Shown here: piece after piece, positions 1 to 13,019 of the stretch
How positions within the stretch are numbered: the stretch's first letter is position 1
How the letters are laid out: each line of letters starts with the position of its first letter
Source of the DNA: Lophius americanus
Taxonomy: Eukaryota > Chordata > Actinopteri > Lophiiformes > Lophiidae
Assembly (NCBI GenBank): GCA_037951165.1
Contig: JBBDHG010000014.1
Location: forward strand, 9,328,501 to 9,392,500
Direction of reading: 5' to 3'
Length of the DNA stretch: 64,000 nt
The notes under the pieces: model-generated
Database searches by the model: none
The model's input: only the letters and a program-made list of their open reading frames with translations
Told to the model about the DNA's origin: nothing
Program-made: the position numbers and the translations under genes

Positions 1-250
1 AAACGAACATAGAACTCCTTCAGCTCATCCAGCAGTGTAGGTTTGCTGTTTTGGCACCCTAGCTCCTCTTCTGGTGGTCTGTGATGGGCTCCAGACCCTG
101 CCACATGCGCCGGAAATCTACAGTGGTTTAATATCCATCCAGCATCAGTCAGTACTGTCTCTTTGCCTGACTGATTGATCCATGCAGGTCTTATCCGGCC
201 TTTCTATAGTCTTCAGTGACGCCTGGAGACACATGGCATTGACCTTCGTT
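1..250 (-). mobile_element. Non-LTR retrotransposon (LINE) relic, partial at left edge
   Basis: Read on the minus strand, this stretch encodes in broken frames a piece with MWQGLEPITDHQ followed in another frame by NSKPTLLDELKEFYVRF. This layout (a tryptophan-containing MWxGL..IT motif, then a 'LxDELNxFYxRF'-like stretch) is the linker just before the reverse transcriptase domain in jockey/CR1-like fish LINEs. Frames are interrupted by a stop and a frameshift, so it is a dead copy. The reverse transcriptase itself would lie outside the window to the left. The clade assignment is from memory and not firm. Confidence 0.55.
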
Positions 251-438
251 TAATGGCAGCACTCTGATGTGTGTTTCTTTGGAAGTCGTCTGATACTTGG
301 AACACAGAACAAACACAGCTTGTCCTACTATGAGTAACAAACATTTTTATCATTGATAGACCGTTTTAGTAAGATGATGACAGAGAGAGTTAAAGCTTTT
401 ACAGCAACTTCTTCTATCTACTGTGTCTCATTGGTTAC

Positions 439-985
439 GTTCACACTGCAGGCAAAAGTGGCCCAATTCCGAATTTTTTGCCCATATGTCACCCATATCT
501 GATTCTTTTATGACAGTCTGAGCAGCACAAATCTGATTTTTTTTTCATATCAGACCCAGGCCACTTAATATGTGCTCCTAAATCGGATACATATCTGATG
601 TTTTTCAAAGCAACCTCAGCCTGAACGGTGAAGTTCCATTTCATCCGACTTTTACGTCATTGAAGTGAGACTGACGTCACAATTCTGCACTGGAGAGGGC
701 GGGACACGGCAAGATCAAATGTAAACAATGGACAAAACAAGCATGGCAGACACCGTTAATGGAGCTAGTCAGTGGAAAGAAATCCCTTCATGACTTGTTC
801 ATAATTTTGTCGGCTCCGATTGCACAACAACTTAAAAATTGATACACACACGCTGACATGTGTAGCATCCATATTTATTTCCGTAAACACAGCGTTTTCT
901 GCGCCAGCGGGTCACTTCAGTGCCGTAGACTGTTCACACTGGAGTCTGATGGCCGTCTCATTTGGATTATAATGCTGGCCACGAA
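439..985 (+). mobile_element. Candidate non-autonomous DNA transposon, copy 1
   Basis: The stretch opens with GTTCACACTGCAGGC, followed by repeated 'CCGATTT / TCTGAT' words and a CGTCA-rich core. Its distal part (TGCGCCAGCGGGTCA...TTCACACTGGAGTC, about 898-950) closely matches the distal part of the element at 3715-4777 in the same orientation. Two related copies within 5 kb show it is an interspersed family. I see no coding frame. The right terminus is not clear. Class (hAT-like) is inference from its general look. Confidence 0.4.
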
Positions 986-1109
986 TAGCAATACTTCTTG
1001 CTCCTTTTGCTCGTTGAACCACATACAGCTTTGTTCCACGGTAGTAGGTTTCACATACAGGTCTTCATTGTGGCACTATTGTGTGGTCTCCCTATTATGA
1101 GGGTTTCGG

Positions 1110-2380
1110 TGAGTGTAACGTTCGTTAGCTGACTTACTACCTTATTATTTTATCCATTCTGCTTTCGCTTGTCGGTGAACCGTATAGGGCTCCCTTTTAA
1201 TTGCTCTTGGTTCACATCCTAACAACATTGCTACTTAGTGGTGTTTAATTACTACAAGCACTTGGGTTTCGGCAGAATGTGTGAGTGTGTTTGTGTGTTT
1301 CTTTGTGGGGGAGGTTATCAGCTTTGAAAGAATGTTCATAGACCATGTAGGATTAGAGTTGAGGTGAGAGAGTAATGCGCCAAATCCAGAAGGAACCAAA
1401 AGAGATGAGAGGGGTCTTAAGACTCTCTGATAATACTTCTTTATCTTAAGCCCTCCATTGAAGTTGTGTAGACATGCATTGCATACAAAATAGACCAAAT
1501 AAGCTTGGTTCACCGCTATCAGCAGACAGTTTGTTAGTCAGTCATCCCTTTAAGTCAATCAGAACAGCAGCAAATTGGTCTATTTGTAAGAGGGTCATCG
1601 CCAAGATATAAATCAGCCTGTAAACAGAATCTGTATCACCCATTCTCTGTTATTTCAGAGTTTTCACTATTGAATATTTACCCTTCTTCTCATCGCTATA
1701 TACATCCAATTAATTATTATTATAATCTCAGAGGAACCAATAATACTTCCATGGCTTAGCCCATCTATTGATACCATCTTCCAAAGAGACCGGACTAAGA
1801 GGACACAAATACTCCTGCTGGTACTCAAACATCAAGCAGTAAAATAAGAAAGAAAAAAGTGTTCCCTGTCAGTTCTTAGTTTTTCTGTCAAAAATTACCA
1901 GTAGTGACCACTTTTGACAAGGTCAAATATAAAATCATTATCCCAAAACCAACCTCATTGACCTTCTGTGGTAAACAAAAATCTGACAGTTGTCAAAGTC
2001 GTGTAATTAATGGCACAACGAAACAGGGTTTGCATGTTCAACAACTTGTTGTTTATTTCACTTGACATGACCTTAACCCCCGCTCTAAACCTAAAGCTAC
2101 TAAATGGGGGCCTGGCTTCTGTCTCTCCAGAGCAAGACGGATACTAACAGTTCAACTAGGGATTGAGAGAATGGAGAGTGGAGATGGAGTCCAGGCCTTG
2201 ATTCGGGTCTCATTGAAGATCACTTAAATGGTTTCTGGGGGCCAGTCAGGGCAAACTGGAGGGTTTTTGCTAGATCTTGGTTCTTGGGAGAAATCTACAC
2301 AACAACCAGACCACGTTAAAGTTCCCATATATGTTAGCAAGGTCTACCGTTTTCACATCTTTTATTCCTCCGACCAAAAT
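1110..2380. other. Unassigned non-coding DNA
   Basis: AT-rich sequence with no long open frame of coding character, no tandem array and no recognisable element. The short frame at 1235-1513 has no family resemblance. Confidence 0.5.
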
Positions 2381-2384
2381 CATA

Positions 2385-3055
2385 GGTGGTTTAATATGAA
2401 TAACTTTTCCCCTATCCAATTTAAACTTTTCCGAATTGCAATGTCGGTCGCCTGTTTACATGACCTGTGATCTTTACCGACCCGGTGTTTTTATGCATCG
2501 ATTCATCTAATCGGAAACACGTTTCTGTCATGCGCAGATGATCCACACTCCAGTTCATAAAGTGGTGTTGATAATTCAATGAGCTGGGTTCCAAACACCA
2601 ACATGCGCACAGAAGAAACATACGACTAAGAGGGCATGCGCGGAAGTGACTTTTTGTGTATATAACCGTCCAACTATATTTATCTCTTTAAAAGTTGCAA
2701 GGAGTAAATGGCTTACATACATAGACCGGTACTGTTTTGAAGTCGGCATATTTAAAATGCATCGCGGCGCTGTGTGTGCGCTGAAAAAACTCAACCAGAG
2801 CATTACGTCACAATGCTGGGCGTGCACAGATTCAACTCAAACAGAGAGCTTTCCGATATAGCGTTCACATGCAGCGACTGTCTATCGGAAAGGCATTCTG
2901 AAAGGACTTAGACTACCTCCTTGCAAAGGAATAAAATCTCATTCGGAAAGGGCCTTTTCTTTCGGAAAGAGGTGTTTACATGCAACATTTTCTTACCGAT
3001 TAAGCGTCTTTCCAATTCTATTCAGAATTAGGCTGTCCATGTAAGCCCAGCTTGT
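2385..3055. mobile_element. Candidate MITE-like element with TTACATG-type ends
   Basis: The right side contains several TTTCGGAAAG-type words, GTTTACATGCAAC and a final TGTCCATGTAAGCCCAGC. The left side contains GTTTACATGACC and TAATCGGAAACACG, partly the inverse of the right side. The centre is CG-richer with TGCGCA words. Fish genomes carry many non-autonomous elements of this style, so this is a plausible but unproven member. No coding frame is present. Boundaries are approximate. Confidence 0.35.
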
Positions 3056-3714
3056 GACAAAGGGCCAAAAAGCTGAATTTTTGATGGCAGTATAAACCAA
3101 CTACCTTCTAAACATAAACTGTGGCATGATACACAAATCCACTCTACACTCCTTCATATAAAACAAATTATGACCACATGAGCAGCATGGCATATTTGTA
3201 AAAGCAGAAATGACTTTAAGGTCTTTAGTGAAGCACCAGATGTTCATAGATCTGTAAACTAACAGCTGACCTTCAAATGTAGCCTCTTTTAGGAGGTTAT
3301 TGCATAAGACATAGAGCAAAGTCTGAAGCTGTGGCCACACACAGGGGTTCATTTGGTCAAACATGCAAATCCCAACTTTGCAGTTCAGTAACTAAAGTGA
3401 GCAAAGACATGTTGTAACTGAGGCGAGCTAACAATTCACTGACTGAATGCAACCATGTACACATTTGAAATCTGTGCTTATTTTAAGTCCTGATTGACAG
3501 GGAAAGGTTGATGGGTTGAGCTACACTGTCTTTGGGCAGCTGTAAGTAGACAGCAAGCGAAAAATTTTGACCTCAAAATTGAACCAGGAAAACTGGTAAG
3601 TCAAAGCAACTTTGAGAAGGGTCGAATTGTCCAGAACAGCAGGTCTTGTTGAGTATCCTAGGTCTGCTGTGGTAAGCACCTACTAACCTGATCCAAGGAA
3701 GGACAATTGGGCTA

Positions 3715-4777
3715 GGTTCACAATGCAGGAAAAATGTAATCCAGGTTGGAATTTTTTGCTCATATGTGACTTTTTCATTGCAGGGTGAACCACATAAACC
3801 ACATCAGATCTTTTCCAGGTCCGATTTGGGCCACCTCCATATGCGGTACAAAATAAGACACAGGTCCGATTTTTTTGCAATACAACCTAAGTCTGAACAG
3901 TCAGATCAGAATTCATGTCAGTCCTTAGACTTTTGTCACAAAGCTGTACTTGCGCAAGTTGCTTTTCCATCAGAAACCTCGTTATAGACGTCACTATGAA
4001 TACTGTATTAACCCTTTAATGTTCTCACAAAGAAATATATTATGGAATATGTATTTCTTTGCGTATTTTAATTAAGGTATGTTTTGACCTAATAAAATGA
4101 CAAATCATTTGGTGAAACATATTTTTAAACAGGAAAAAAATCTGATTTAAAAAAATTTATATTTCATGCAAAATAGTCGATTTTAATTACATTCGCTCAA
4201 CCTTTTTGTAAGGCATGTTCTTAGAAAACTATGTGACCCTTATTAAATATTGTACTTTGTATCAAGTTAAATATTTCTGTCCCCACAAGCTTTAATATGC
4301 AGAAAAATATCCTACTTATGAAATGGGACTTTCTCAGCCATGGTTAATACATCCTCCTCGGAGCCTCTTTGACCAGTTGTTTCCCACAGGGCTCCATCCT
4401 TGGTCCTTTACTCTTCAGAATAATAATTGCTACCACTTGGTCATATTGGTAACAGGTTTAGTCAGATTTTTCAATAAGAAATCGAGACTCAGAATGAGCT
4501 CGATCAAACAGTTGAGCAGGATATTAAAGTTTTTTTTATTGTGTGTTTACACTATAAACAATCTTACGTTAGTGACTTCCATTCTTCTACTGTACTGTCA
4601 GCATGCTGTGAGGTCTTTTTTTTTGGTTCTTTTGCGCATGCGGGTCATTTTAGGGCCATTAACTGTTCATACTGGAGTCCGAGATAGGACACATTTTAAG
4701 AGTAATGTGAACAGCTACACAAAAAATCCAATCTAAGAAAGAATCCTAATCGAGCATTAAGACTGGTGGTGTGAACC
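3715..4777 (+). mobile_element. Candidate non-autonomous DNA transposon, copy 2, with GGTTCACA ends
   Basis: It begins GGTTCACAATGCAGG at 3715 and ends with the inverse ACCACC-type sequence closing in TGTGAACC at 4770-4777, giving short terminal inverted repeats about 1.06 kb apart. Inside are repeated 'GGTCCGATTT' words and, near 4640-4700, the TGCGCATGCGGGTCA...TTCATACTGGAGTCCG block shared with copy 1. A short LINE scrap lies inside it at about 4377-4520. No transposase is visible. Confidence 0.45.
4377..4520 (+). mobile_element. L2-type LINE reverse transcriptase scrap
   Basis: One forward frame reads CFPQGSILGPLLF, the conserved PQGS-I-LGP-LLF motif of LINE reverse transcriptase domain 4, followed by weaker similarity. 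About 25-45 codons are recognisable, with no flanking coding frame. It sits within the GGTTCACA element and so probably inserted into it. Confidence 0.55.
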
Positions 4778-4784
4778 GATGACA

Positions 4785-5960
4785 TGATCATGGAAGCCTA
4801 AAGCTCATTGCTTAGCATGGGGAACAAAGATTTTCCCCAGCACAAATTACTGAGCAAGTTAATGTCAGTTCTGATAGAACGGTAACAGAACACACAGTTC
4901 ATCACAGAGCCATTAGAGCAGTAAAAAAGGAATCTACACAGTATTAATGTTCTGGCTTATAGGTGTCAACAAAGGACAGGCTCAGACTGATGGTAATGTC
5001 AATGTTTGTTGGGATCTTTCACTAAACATTCCAAACTATAACTTCATGTTAATGCCAGACAAAAGTTGGAACCACAAATGTTTCCTCCTTTAGCGGCTGC
5101 ACATGTAAAAAAAAAGAATTCAATGGCAACCAAATTAACTGGGTTTGGACCAGAGTGACAGAGAAACAGATATAAGTTACTATTCCAAAGTTGCAGCACG
5201 ATTAAAATCGATTTTACAAAATGCAGCCTTTTATGTTCACTCTTTGACCAAGAACATTTTTGCAAATACCCAACACAATTCGGTTATTGTCAAAGTCACG
5301 CAGATGCCAAATTCATGGTTCTTAAACATTATACTTTAAGGAAAAAATGTTCAAAGGATGTTTTGTTAAACACGAAACAGTCACTGCGTCCAAATTTTGC
5401 CTGAGAAGATCGAGAAATTTGCTTTTGAATTCTTGTTAAATTGTTTTCCTGTGCCTTTGGTTGCAACAATTGTTCTGAACTGGAATGCTTTATTTAATGA
5501 ATGTGTCTGGGAGGAATTGGCTAAAAGTTCAAAATCAGTTGATTTTAAGTTAGTTCCTGCAGGGGTCATTTAGCCACACAAATGCGTCTCCACTGGTCTG
5601 TGGAAACGCATTTATGTTTTATAATCTTTATAATCTTAACAGAATATAAATGTGCTTTAAATGTTGCTTGAATCTGTAGACTACATAGTCATTTATTTGA
5701 AAAATGAAAGAAAGAAGAGTGTTGTAATCCTTGTTTTTAATTTGCACACTTTGTATGAAACTTTATACGTGGTATGAAATCATTCTTTAGTCCAATTCCA
5801 TCTCTAACACTTTGTTAAGGAGTGAGAGAAACCAATACTATATAAAAAATGTGCTTTTATATATTCATCAAGTATTGATTCAAATGGAGATCTATTGAAA
5901 GTTCAATCAAAAAGACTGTCCTCTTGTACACTCGGCCTAAAGTTACCACTCTATTATCCT
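4785..5960. other. Unassigned non-coding DNA
   Basis: AT-rich sequence. I see no coding frame, tandem repeat or element end. The short frames here lack coding character. Confidence 0.5.
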
Positions 5961-5962
5961 CA

Positions 5963-7961
5963 CATTTCTGTCCTTTCATTTCAGAAAGGAATATTCAAAA
6001 ATGAAAAACAGTAGGTTTAATTGATTTTTCGTTTTGACATAAGAGAATCAAAATAAAAAAAACAAGACGTGTTTCCTTATCAAAACAAAACAGGGTTGGA
6101 CGAAATTTGACAGGTTGGTTTAATTTTTCATTTACTAAATCGATTGTGAAAAGATAAAATGACGAGGTGACAGAAAGAATGAAATGGTTAGTTTTTAATT
6201 TTCAGAGGCCGGATATGGCCGTGTATTAGGGAATGACAGCGGTGCATTGGGCGCTCTCTCTCATCCGTTTATTCTTCAACAACAGTGATTCATTTAAAAT
6301 AATATGAAGAAGTTGGCGGTGGATTCTCAGTTCCTCTTACTGGTCTTGCCTGCATTGCTTTTTAAGGCTCTACAGCAAACATGAAATTGAAGCAGTTTGT
6401 GGTTCTAATATTGTGGTTGATTGTTGCATATTCTACACAGCCGAAAACTGATGTAATTCCCCAAATATGCACCTGTGTCCCATAATAACTGATTACTGTA
6501 GTTTATCATATTGAACTGATGCTGGAGCTAATCAGACGGCAGTACTACTGGTTTACTGCAAGATCCATGCTGGAGATGATGAGACACCGGTACTACTGGT
6601 TAACTCCATGATCCTTGCTGGAGATGATGAGACACAAGTACTACTGGTTAACTGCATGATCTATGCTGGTTATGATGAGACACCAGTACTACTGGTTAAC
6701 TGCATGATCCAAGCTGGAGATGATGAGACACAACTACTACTGGCTTACTGCATGATCCGTGCTGGATATGATGAGACACAAGTACTACTGGTTAACTGCA
6801 TGATCCATGCTGGATATGATGAGACACCAGTACTACTGGTTTACTGTGTGATCCTAGCTGGAGATGATGAGACACAAGTACTACTGGTCTACTGTGTGAT
6901 CCATGCTGGTGATGATGAGACACAAGTACTACTGGTTTACTGTGTGATCCATGCTGGAGATGATGAGACACAAGTACTACTGGTCTACTGTGTGATCCAT
7001 GCTGGTGATGATGAGACACAAGTACTACTGGTTTACTGTGTGATCCATGCTGGAGATGATGAGACACAAGTACTACTGGTTTACTGTGTGATCCATGCTG
7101 GTGATGATGAGACACAAGTACTACTGGTTTACTGTGTGATCCATGCTGGTGATGATGAGACACAAGTACTACTGGTTTACTGTGTGATCCATGCTGGAGA
7201 TGATGAGACACAAGTACTACTGGTTTACTGTGTGATCCATGCTGGTGATGATGAGACACAAGTACTACTGGTTTACTGTGTGATCCATGCTGGTGATGAT
7301 GAGACACAAGTACTACTGGTTTACTGTGTGATCCATGCTGGTGATGATGAGACACAAGTACTACTGGTTTACTGTGTGATCCATGCTGGAGATGATGAGA
7401 CAGCAGTGGTTTAGGTGGTTTATGGTTATTATAAAGATCCAAGGTGGAGATGAATCCAGACTGCAGCTGTTCATTTCTCATGCTGCCGTCTGGTGACACG
7501 GACCTTTGTAGAATGGGCTGTCGTGTTTGATCCAGTAATATGAAGGGCATCTTTTACTGTTTAGACCGAAAAAAACAGTCGTTTTAGGCTTCACTGTGAA
7601 TTTAAATTAGTCAGTTACTGGTTGCTATGTAGTGGCTGATTGGTGCGTGTATTATCAAGATTAATCTGATTTCAGAGCTGCTAAAGTATTTCCTATTTGC
7701 CATGATCTGAGGGCAGTGGACAAGAGCACCGCCCTCATTACTGCTTTTGTAATGGACCACATCTGGTCGAAGGGAACGGAAAAACAAATAGATATTTTGT
7801 TTCAGTCTCCTCGTTATTACATGCTTTTTCATAATCACAGTAGAAAGGAAAAATGTCTTGTTTTTCAATTTTGATTATTTTATCTTGAAACGAAAAATTT
7901 AATGACAATTTAATACAATTTTCAATATTCGTTTCTGAAACGAAAAACGAAGAACCAGAAC
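5963..7961. mobile_element. Element with long diverged inverted arms enclosing a minisatellite
   Basis: Positions 5963-6257 and 7723-7961 are inverse copies of each other. Read from each outer end inward, both arms show TTTCAGAAA.GAATATT, then a TTTTTCGTTT block, AACAAGAC...TTTCCTT, GACGAGG.GAC.GAAA-like, and finally GG.C.GATATGG.C...GCGGTGC...GCTC. By eye the arms agree at roughly two thirds of positions, with one extra segment of about 50-80 bases in the left arm. The inner 1.46 kb holds the 48-bp minisatellite (6514-7412) and flanks without a recognisable gene. Long inverted ends with no transposase suggest a foldback-like non-autonomous element. No convincing target duplication was found. 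Confidence 0.5.
6514..7412. repeat. 48-bp minisatellite, about 19 units
   Basis: Unit starts fall exactly every 48 bases at 6514, 6562, 6610 and so on to 7378; the last unit is partial. A typical unit is GATCCATGCTGG[A/T]GATGATG followed by AGACACAAGTACTACTGG and TTTACTGTGT. Units at the left end are diverged (AACTGCAT, CCGGTACT), while those from about 6898 rightward are almost identical apart from the A/T position. Because 48 is a multiple of three, the array is stop-free in one frame on each strand, and the forward frame gives a 16-residue repeat ending in HAGDDETQ. I take these frames as by-products of the repeat, not as genes. Confidence 0.95.
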
Positions 7962-10900
7962 ATACACGGACCCCTTTCACACATGCTTTGGCTCAGTTTC
8001 TGATTCACGATCTGGGGTATCGACCAATATGAGCTGCCTCATCCATCTGATCACTGTGTCACACCTGCATGCTGAGCCAATCACCAATCAGCTGTTATCT
8101 TTAAATGTGACTCTCTTTACATACATTTAGTTTTTTCTTTGTGCTGGTAAACGCCACCTACACCTCCCCATCTCTGCTTAGTCCTTACAGAGCCATCATT
8201 CTCATCATTCATCAGCCTCAGCAAAGTCATCGGCCACCACCGTCAGAATCCAGACTCCACAGGGGGTATATTCCATACTGCTGCTTTGGGTAGAAACCCT
8301 TCCATCCCTGAAGAGTCTGATTGTCGAAGACTTTCTTATAGACTAATTATCACATATTATCTGTTGTAATAAATAATTTATCTATTGTTTATTCTTTGTC
8401 TTTTCTGATTGAAATATAATTGTCATGGGTTTAGTCTTTGAAGGTTTGTGATTCTGGGATTTTGAAAGTAATTCCTCATATCATTTTGGTGGTTATAACT
8501 GCTTTTGTTCCCACTACTTGATGTTTTGTTTTCCCACTTCCTACATCTTATTTTTTCCCGTAATAAATCCTTATAATACATTTCGGCTCTTTCTGATTGC
8601 TGGACTTTGTTTAGATATGTTTTTTTCCATTGATGTTATGAGTTGGACTAAGTCAAAACTAAACTCTTGGAGTCAATTTCCTTGTTTTTCCACATGTGGT
8701 ATTACCTGATTCGTCAAGATGACATATAAGAGCGCAACAATTACCTTAATGATATTTAGATAAATTTGATTATCAACCTAGATATGAAGCCATTTCAGAA
8801 TAAATAGATTTGAATATACAAAATATCGGAATTCAACTTTTTAGGATTTGGGTCAAATTATGTCTTTATATTTGTCTAGGTCATATTGAAGAGGTCATAT
8901 TGAAGAACTGTCTTACACAATCCTGAGACTATGCCGCAAATTTTGAAATAATGCTCTTATTTTTTATGCAAGAACATTAAAGTGTCGAGAAAATTGCCTC
9001 AGAGGCTCAAATTCAAAGATACATCATTAAAAAAAACAGTATTTATTCTACCAAAATACCCATGGAAACAACAACTTGGATATAACATGGCCTATATATA
9101 ATGGCTTCCAACATACATGAATGTCATTATAAGGGTGTAGTTCACAATAATAAGCATGTTCAAATTACGGTTTGGCAACGGAAGGAGGAAGGAGGAAGGA
9201 TGAAGGATGAAATGGACTGCAGATACATTGTATTTGATATGGACATAATCCACATAAGACGCAAGCCAGTTGTAATGAGGTCTCTCCGCCGTTTGACTTA
9301 CAGTCCACACGAAATAAACTGTTCACAGAGGCAAAATGGCCATGAGTTGCATAACGAGTCAAGACAGGAAGTGATTGGTTTGAAAACTAAGTTGGACATT
9401 AACCTGACAAATATTCAAGCTGCGTTATGACTCCAGCCAGGGGAACTTTCCTGTCTGGAGGCATAACTATGTAATCATCTCAAAAGCTCAGCCTCAACAA
9501 TACTCAGTATTTAGGGGCCATGACATCTAGTGATGCCAGTAAAGACGTAATCAGGTCAAGCAAAGTTGTTTCTGTTTACTTGTTGAGAGCAAATGATTGA
9601 GTACATCAGCTGTATCAGACGAGCAGCATATCTGAAAAGAAAAATGTGTTGAGGGGGCATAAAGTGCAAAGATACCAGAAAACCCCCCGCAAAGGAGCTT
9701 CAGAGGTGAAAGTTCAACCAAAATGTCCAAATCCTTCCTGAAGAGCTGTTTTGAGTAGTGAATCTCAATTCCAGAATGATTTGGACTGTTTTCATCGACC
9801 ACATGCTCTGCATTTTTTTTGGATTATGTATTTGTGGTTGATAATATGAGACAGAAAGTGAAAACAGGAGAAGTGGGAATAATTGTGAAACTTGATCCTA
9901 ATCCAATATCTCTGTTCACTTGGTTACATTCTGATGATAAAGGAGCAAAGAAGAACATTTGTTTAAAATAGGTGAGGAAAGAGTTAGCAAACAACTTACT
10001 ACTATGTGTAATCATGATATACCCTCTTCTTCATCATCTGGGGCAGTTTCTAGTGTCAGTATCTGCTGATTGCCGCACATCTGGATCGGCATAATTTGTT
10101 TTTGAATTTGAAAACATAATATTCAACAGTTCAAACAGTTGGTGTGCACATTCATCACATCTGGGAATCGTTTCAGGGCTGCAACTTATTAGTTTCACCA
10201 TTGCTTGATAATTGAGTCACTGCTAACTTTCTTCACTCTTATTATACTTAAAATGTCATATAGAATGTGATCAAAAGTAAGATTTTTGAAAATGAATATT
10301 TCACCTCTGTTTCATGACATAAAAATAAATTTATAAATAAATACAATTAAATTGTTACCAACAGTAAGTTCTAAGCTAGTTTGAGAGAGGACTGGGTTAA
10401 CCCTCACAAAGCTGTGCTGGTTGGAGGCATCAACTCATTTCAGTCTCAACGTTAATGTTTGACTGTGTACAACTGTTCTCCAGAAAACTATACCAGATGC
10501 AAAGGGATCGTCTGGTTCCAAATACGCATATTTTGGACAGGCATTGCTCCAATTTGTCTAACTAGAGGAGGTGATTTTTCAACTTCTGGGAAGTGCTGGA
10601 CGTAAAAAGACTACTAGAAGTGAAACGTGAAGATTTAGAGGATTTTTTTTCTCCTTAGAAATTCCACAGAGCTTATTAATCCTGGAAAATCATCTACTGA
10701 AGAATGAGACTATAACAAATACTTTCTCTTAAATTCCACAGAGCTTCTAATCTAAGATAATTACATTTGTCATGTCTAGCTCTGTATTGATTTTATTTGT
10801 GTCTATTTCAAACATCCATACTGCCCTGCTGTCTGGACAAAAGTAGTTTTTAGTCTTTATTAATGATTTCCAAAAGGCTTTGCAAAGTTCATCACGAGCA

Positions 10901-13015
10901 GCACTTTTAGTATTTGACCCCACCTCTACTCTTTGCATCTGCCAACTTCACTTACTACAGCATTCCCCCGTCACGCCAAAAAATAGCCCGGTCTCCCTGA
11001 GCTCAGCTCAAACTGTCCACCGCTCTCCCTGTTCTCACTGCATCTTACCAAAAGATGGAATCAGAAAACGTTCTCAAAGCACTGGTAGAAATTGATATTC
11101 TTTGCGAGATGATGCTATTACCGAAGATGATAAATGCTTATGAACCTCCATACCATTGAATATGGAAATATAATGATGCCACATGGAGAGGTGGATCATT
11201 GGAGTACATAAAAATAGCATAAAGCATGGAAAAAATAAAAACCAATTGCTGCATCACATTCATCATCATCCCTTAACTAATCTGTGTAAGAGCCCAAGTG
11301 AGCAGACTGGAGTGTAAAATATGGTTGTTATCTGCTACAGTAATGAGTCCTGCAGGGTTTTCAAACTAGAATAACATGCCAATCAAGTAAAGGGATGGTT
11401 TATAGTTTAGTTGAGGCCATCCGTCCTGTCACAGTCTGCAACTGAGAGTGTTTAGAGAGAGCGGTTTCTGAAAGAAACAGAAAATTAAGTTTTGTCATCT
11501 GAAACACTGCTGTAGCAGCCATCACAGACAATACAGAGACGACTCCTACAGACTCATAAATAAATATGACAGTCAGAATATGCGTACGACCCATGTTGTG
11601 TTTGGCTTGGCACGCCCGTAATCTGATCTCCAAGCAATGACAAAAGAAGAACACAAAATTTGTGGAGATGTAGAAATCTGACCTATCGCCCTCATCACTG
11701 TGAAAACCACAGTAGAGGAGAAGCAGACCTGTAGCAAACAAAGTCTCTGTTTAGATGGTGAGAGCAGCAAGGGTCTGCAAAACATAAAAACCTCTTAGCA
11801 GAGACATCTTATTTATATTTTACAAATTTAGCGGTCTTCAGTTTCTTTTGAAGTCTTAATCACAGTAATGAGTGCAGTCCAAAAGGTCAGGAGCATTTAA
11901 AGGTGCAGGAACGCATTTTAAAAGGCAGTTTCTATGTGGACACACAAACAGTTTATTTGGATTATTTAATATTCCTGTAGAATTGCTCTTACCCTTTACG
12001 TCTATGTCAACAAATCTGCTCATAAAATACCAAATGCAGCCATGTTTGAATCACCCTACTGAAAGTCCCATAACTTTGCTTCATTGTTTTGATAACGACT
12101 GAAACAGCTTTCCTTGGGAGGTGTGAATTTTTCCAACTGGTTAAAATGTCAACTTTAATTGAAAGTATAGAAATATTACTTATTTCCAGATTATTGGAAT
12201 GTCAGAGTGTAGCGTCAGGTGAAGTAATCGGAGAAGAAAAGCAGAAAATATTGGAAACTGTCCAGCCTGTCTGGACACGGCAGAGCAGTGGATGCAGTAA
12301 GACTGTTAGACCGACCAGGTCTGGGTCAAATACAGTACAAAAACTTCAGTTGTTCAATCATAGCTTGGCAACCACAGCAGGCCTGTCAAGCTTGGGAGTT
12401 CTCCACATGCAAAAAAAAAGAGGGATTTCTCCACATGTGAAATAGAAAACACAGGAGGGTATTACCTTTTTTTTTTCAAATTGCCTCTCCAAACCAAGAA
12501 CGTCTGACCCACAGTGTAAGAAACTGATTTGATTAATAGCATGTTTGCCTGCTGCAAGATATAAGATACAATTTAGTGTGTTTAACATGCCCAGCTAATC
12601 ACATTCAAGTGACCATTTTTTGAGAAAAGCAGGATTTATTACAATTCTCGAGTATTAGTCAAAGTTAGTGAATAGATTTGGGTGTGAAAAATCGATTTTA
12701 AGGGAAATGGTCATAGTGATGCCTTTACATATCCAATCCAAAATAATGGCTGCCTTTTTAAACTAACCAGCCACAATAAAAATAAAGACTTGGGAGAAAA
12801 TAACGTTTTCAAGAATGCCATGACTGGCATGATGGAGGCAGGGCAGTTCAGCAGACAGCTTTCTATGGCGCTGAATACTGATTCCATGACGGTCTGTATA
12901 TGCCAGCATTACGTTAGCATGAGAAACTATCACAATCAAAAACAGATTCTTAATGGCATATGTATCATCAGCAGGCACCACAGGCTCCCATAACTGACCA
13001 GGATATCAGATGAAA
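7962..13015. other. Unassigned non-coding DNA, about 5 kb
   Basis: No exon, RNA gene or recognisable transposon seen. Small items: a GGA-rich purine run near 9180-9205, and a 16-bp direct repeat AAATTCCACAGAGCTT at about 10661 and 10733. The open frames at 9101-9430, 11400-11741 and 12089-12445 show no family motif and no good splice context. Confidence 0.45.
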
Positions 13016-13019
13016 AAAG

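Noticed and set aside
4323..4736. 137-codon forward frame
   Set aside because: It runs through the GGTTCACA element and a LINE scrap in the wrong frame for the RT motif; its Leu/Phe-rich composition reflects AT-rich DNA.
6608..7414. 268-codon forward frame of 16-residue repeats
   Set aside because: Explained by a 48-bp tandem array whose unit is a multiple of three; both strands are open for the same reason, and the start lies inside the array.
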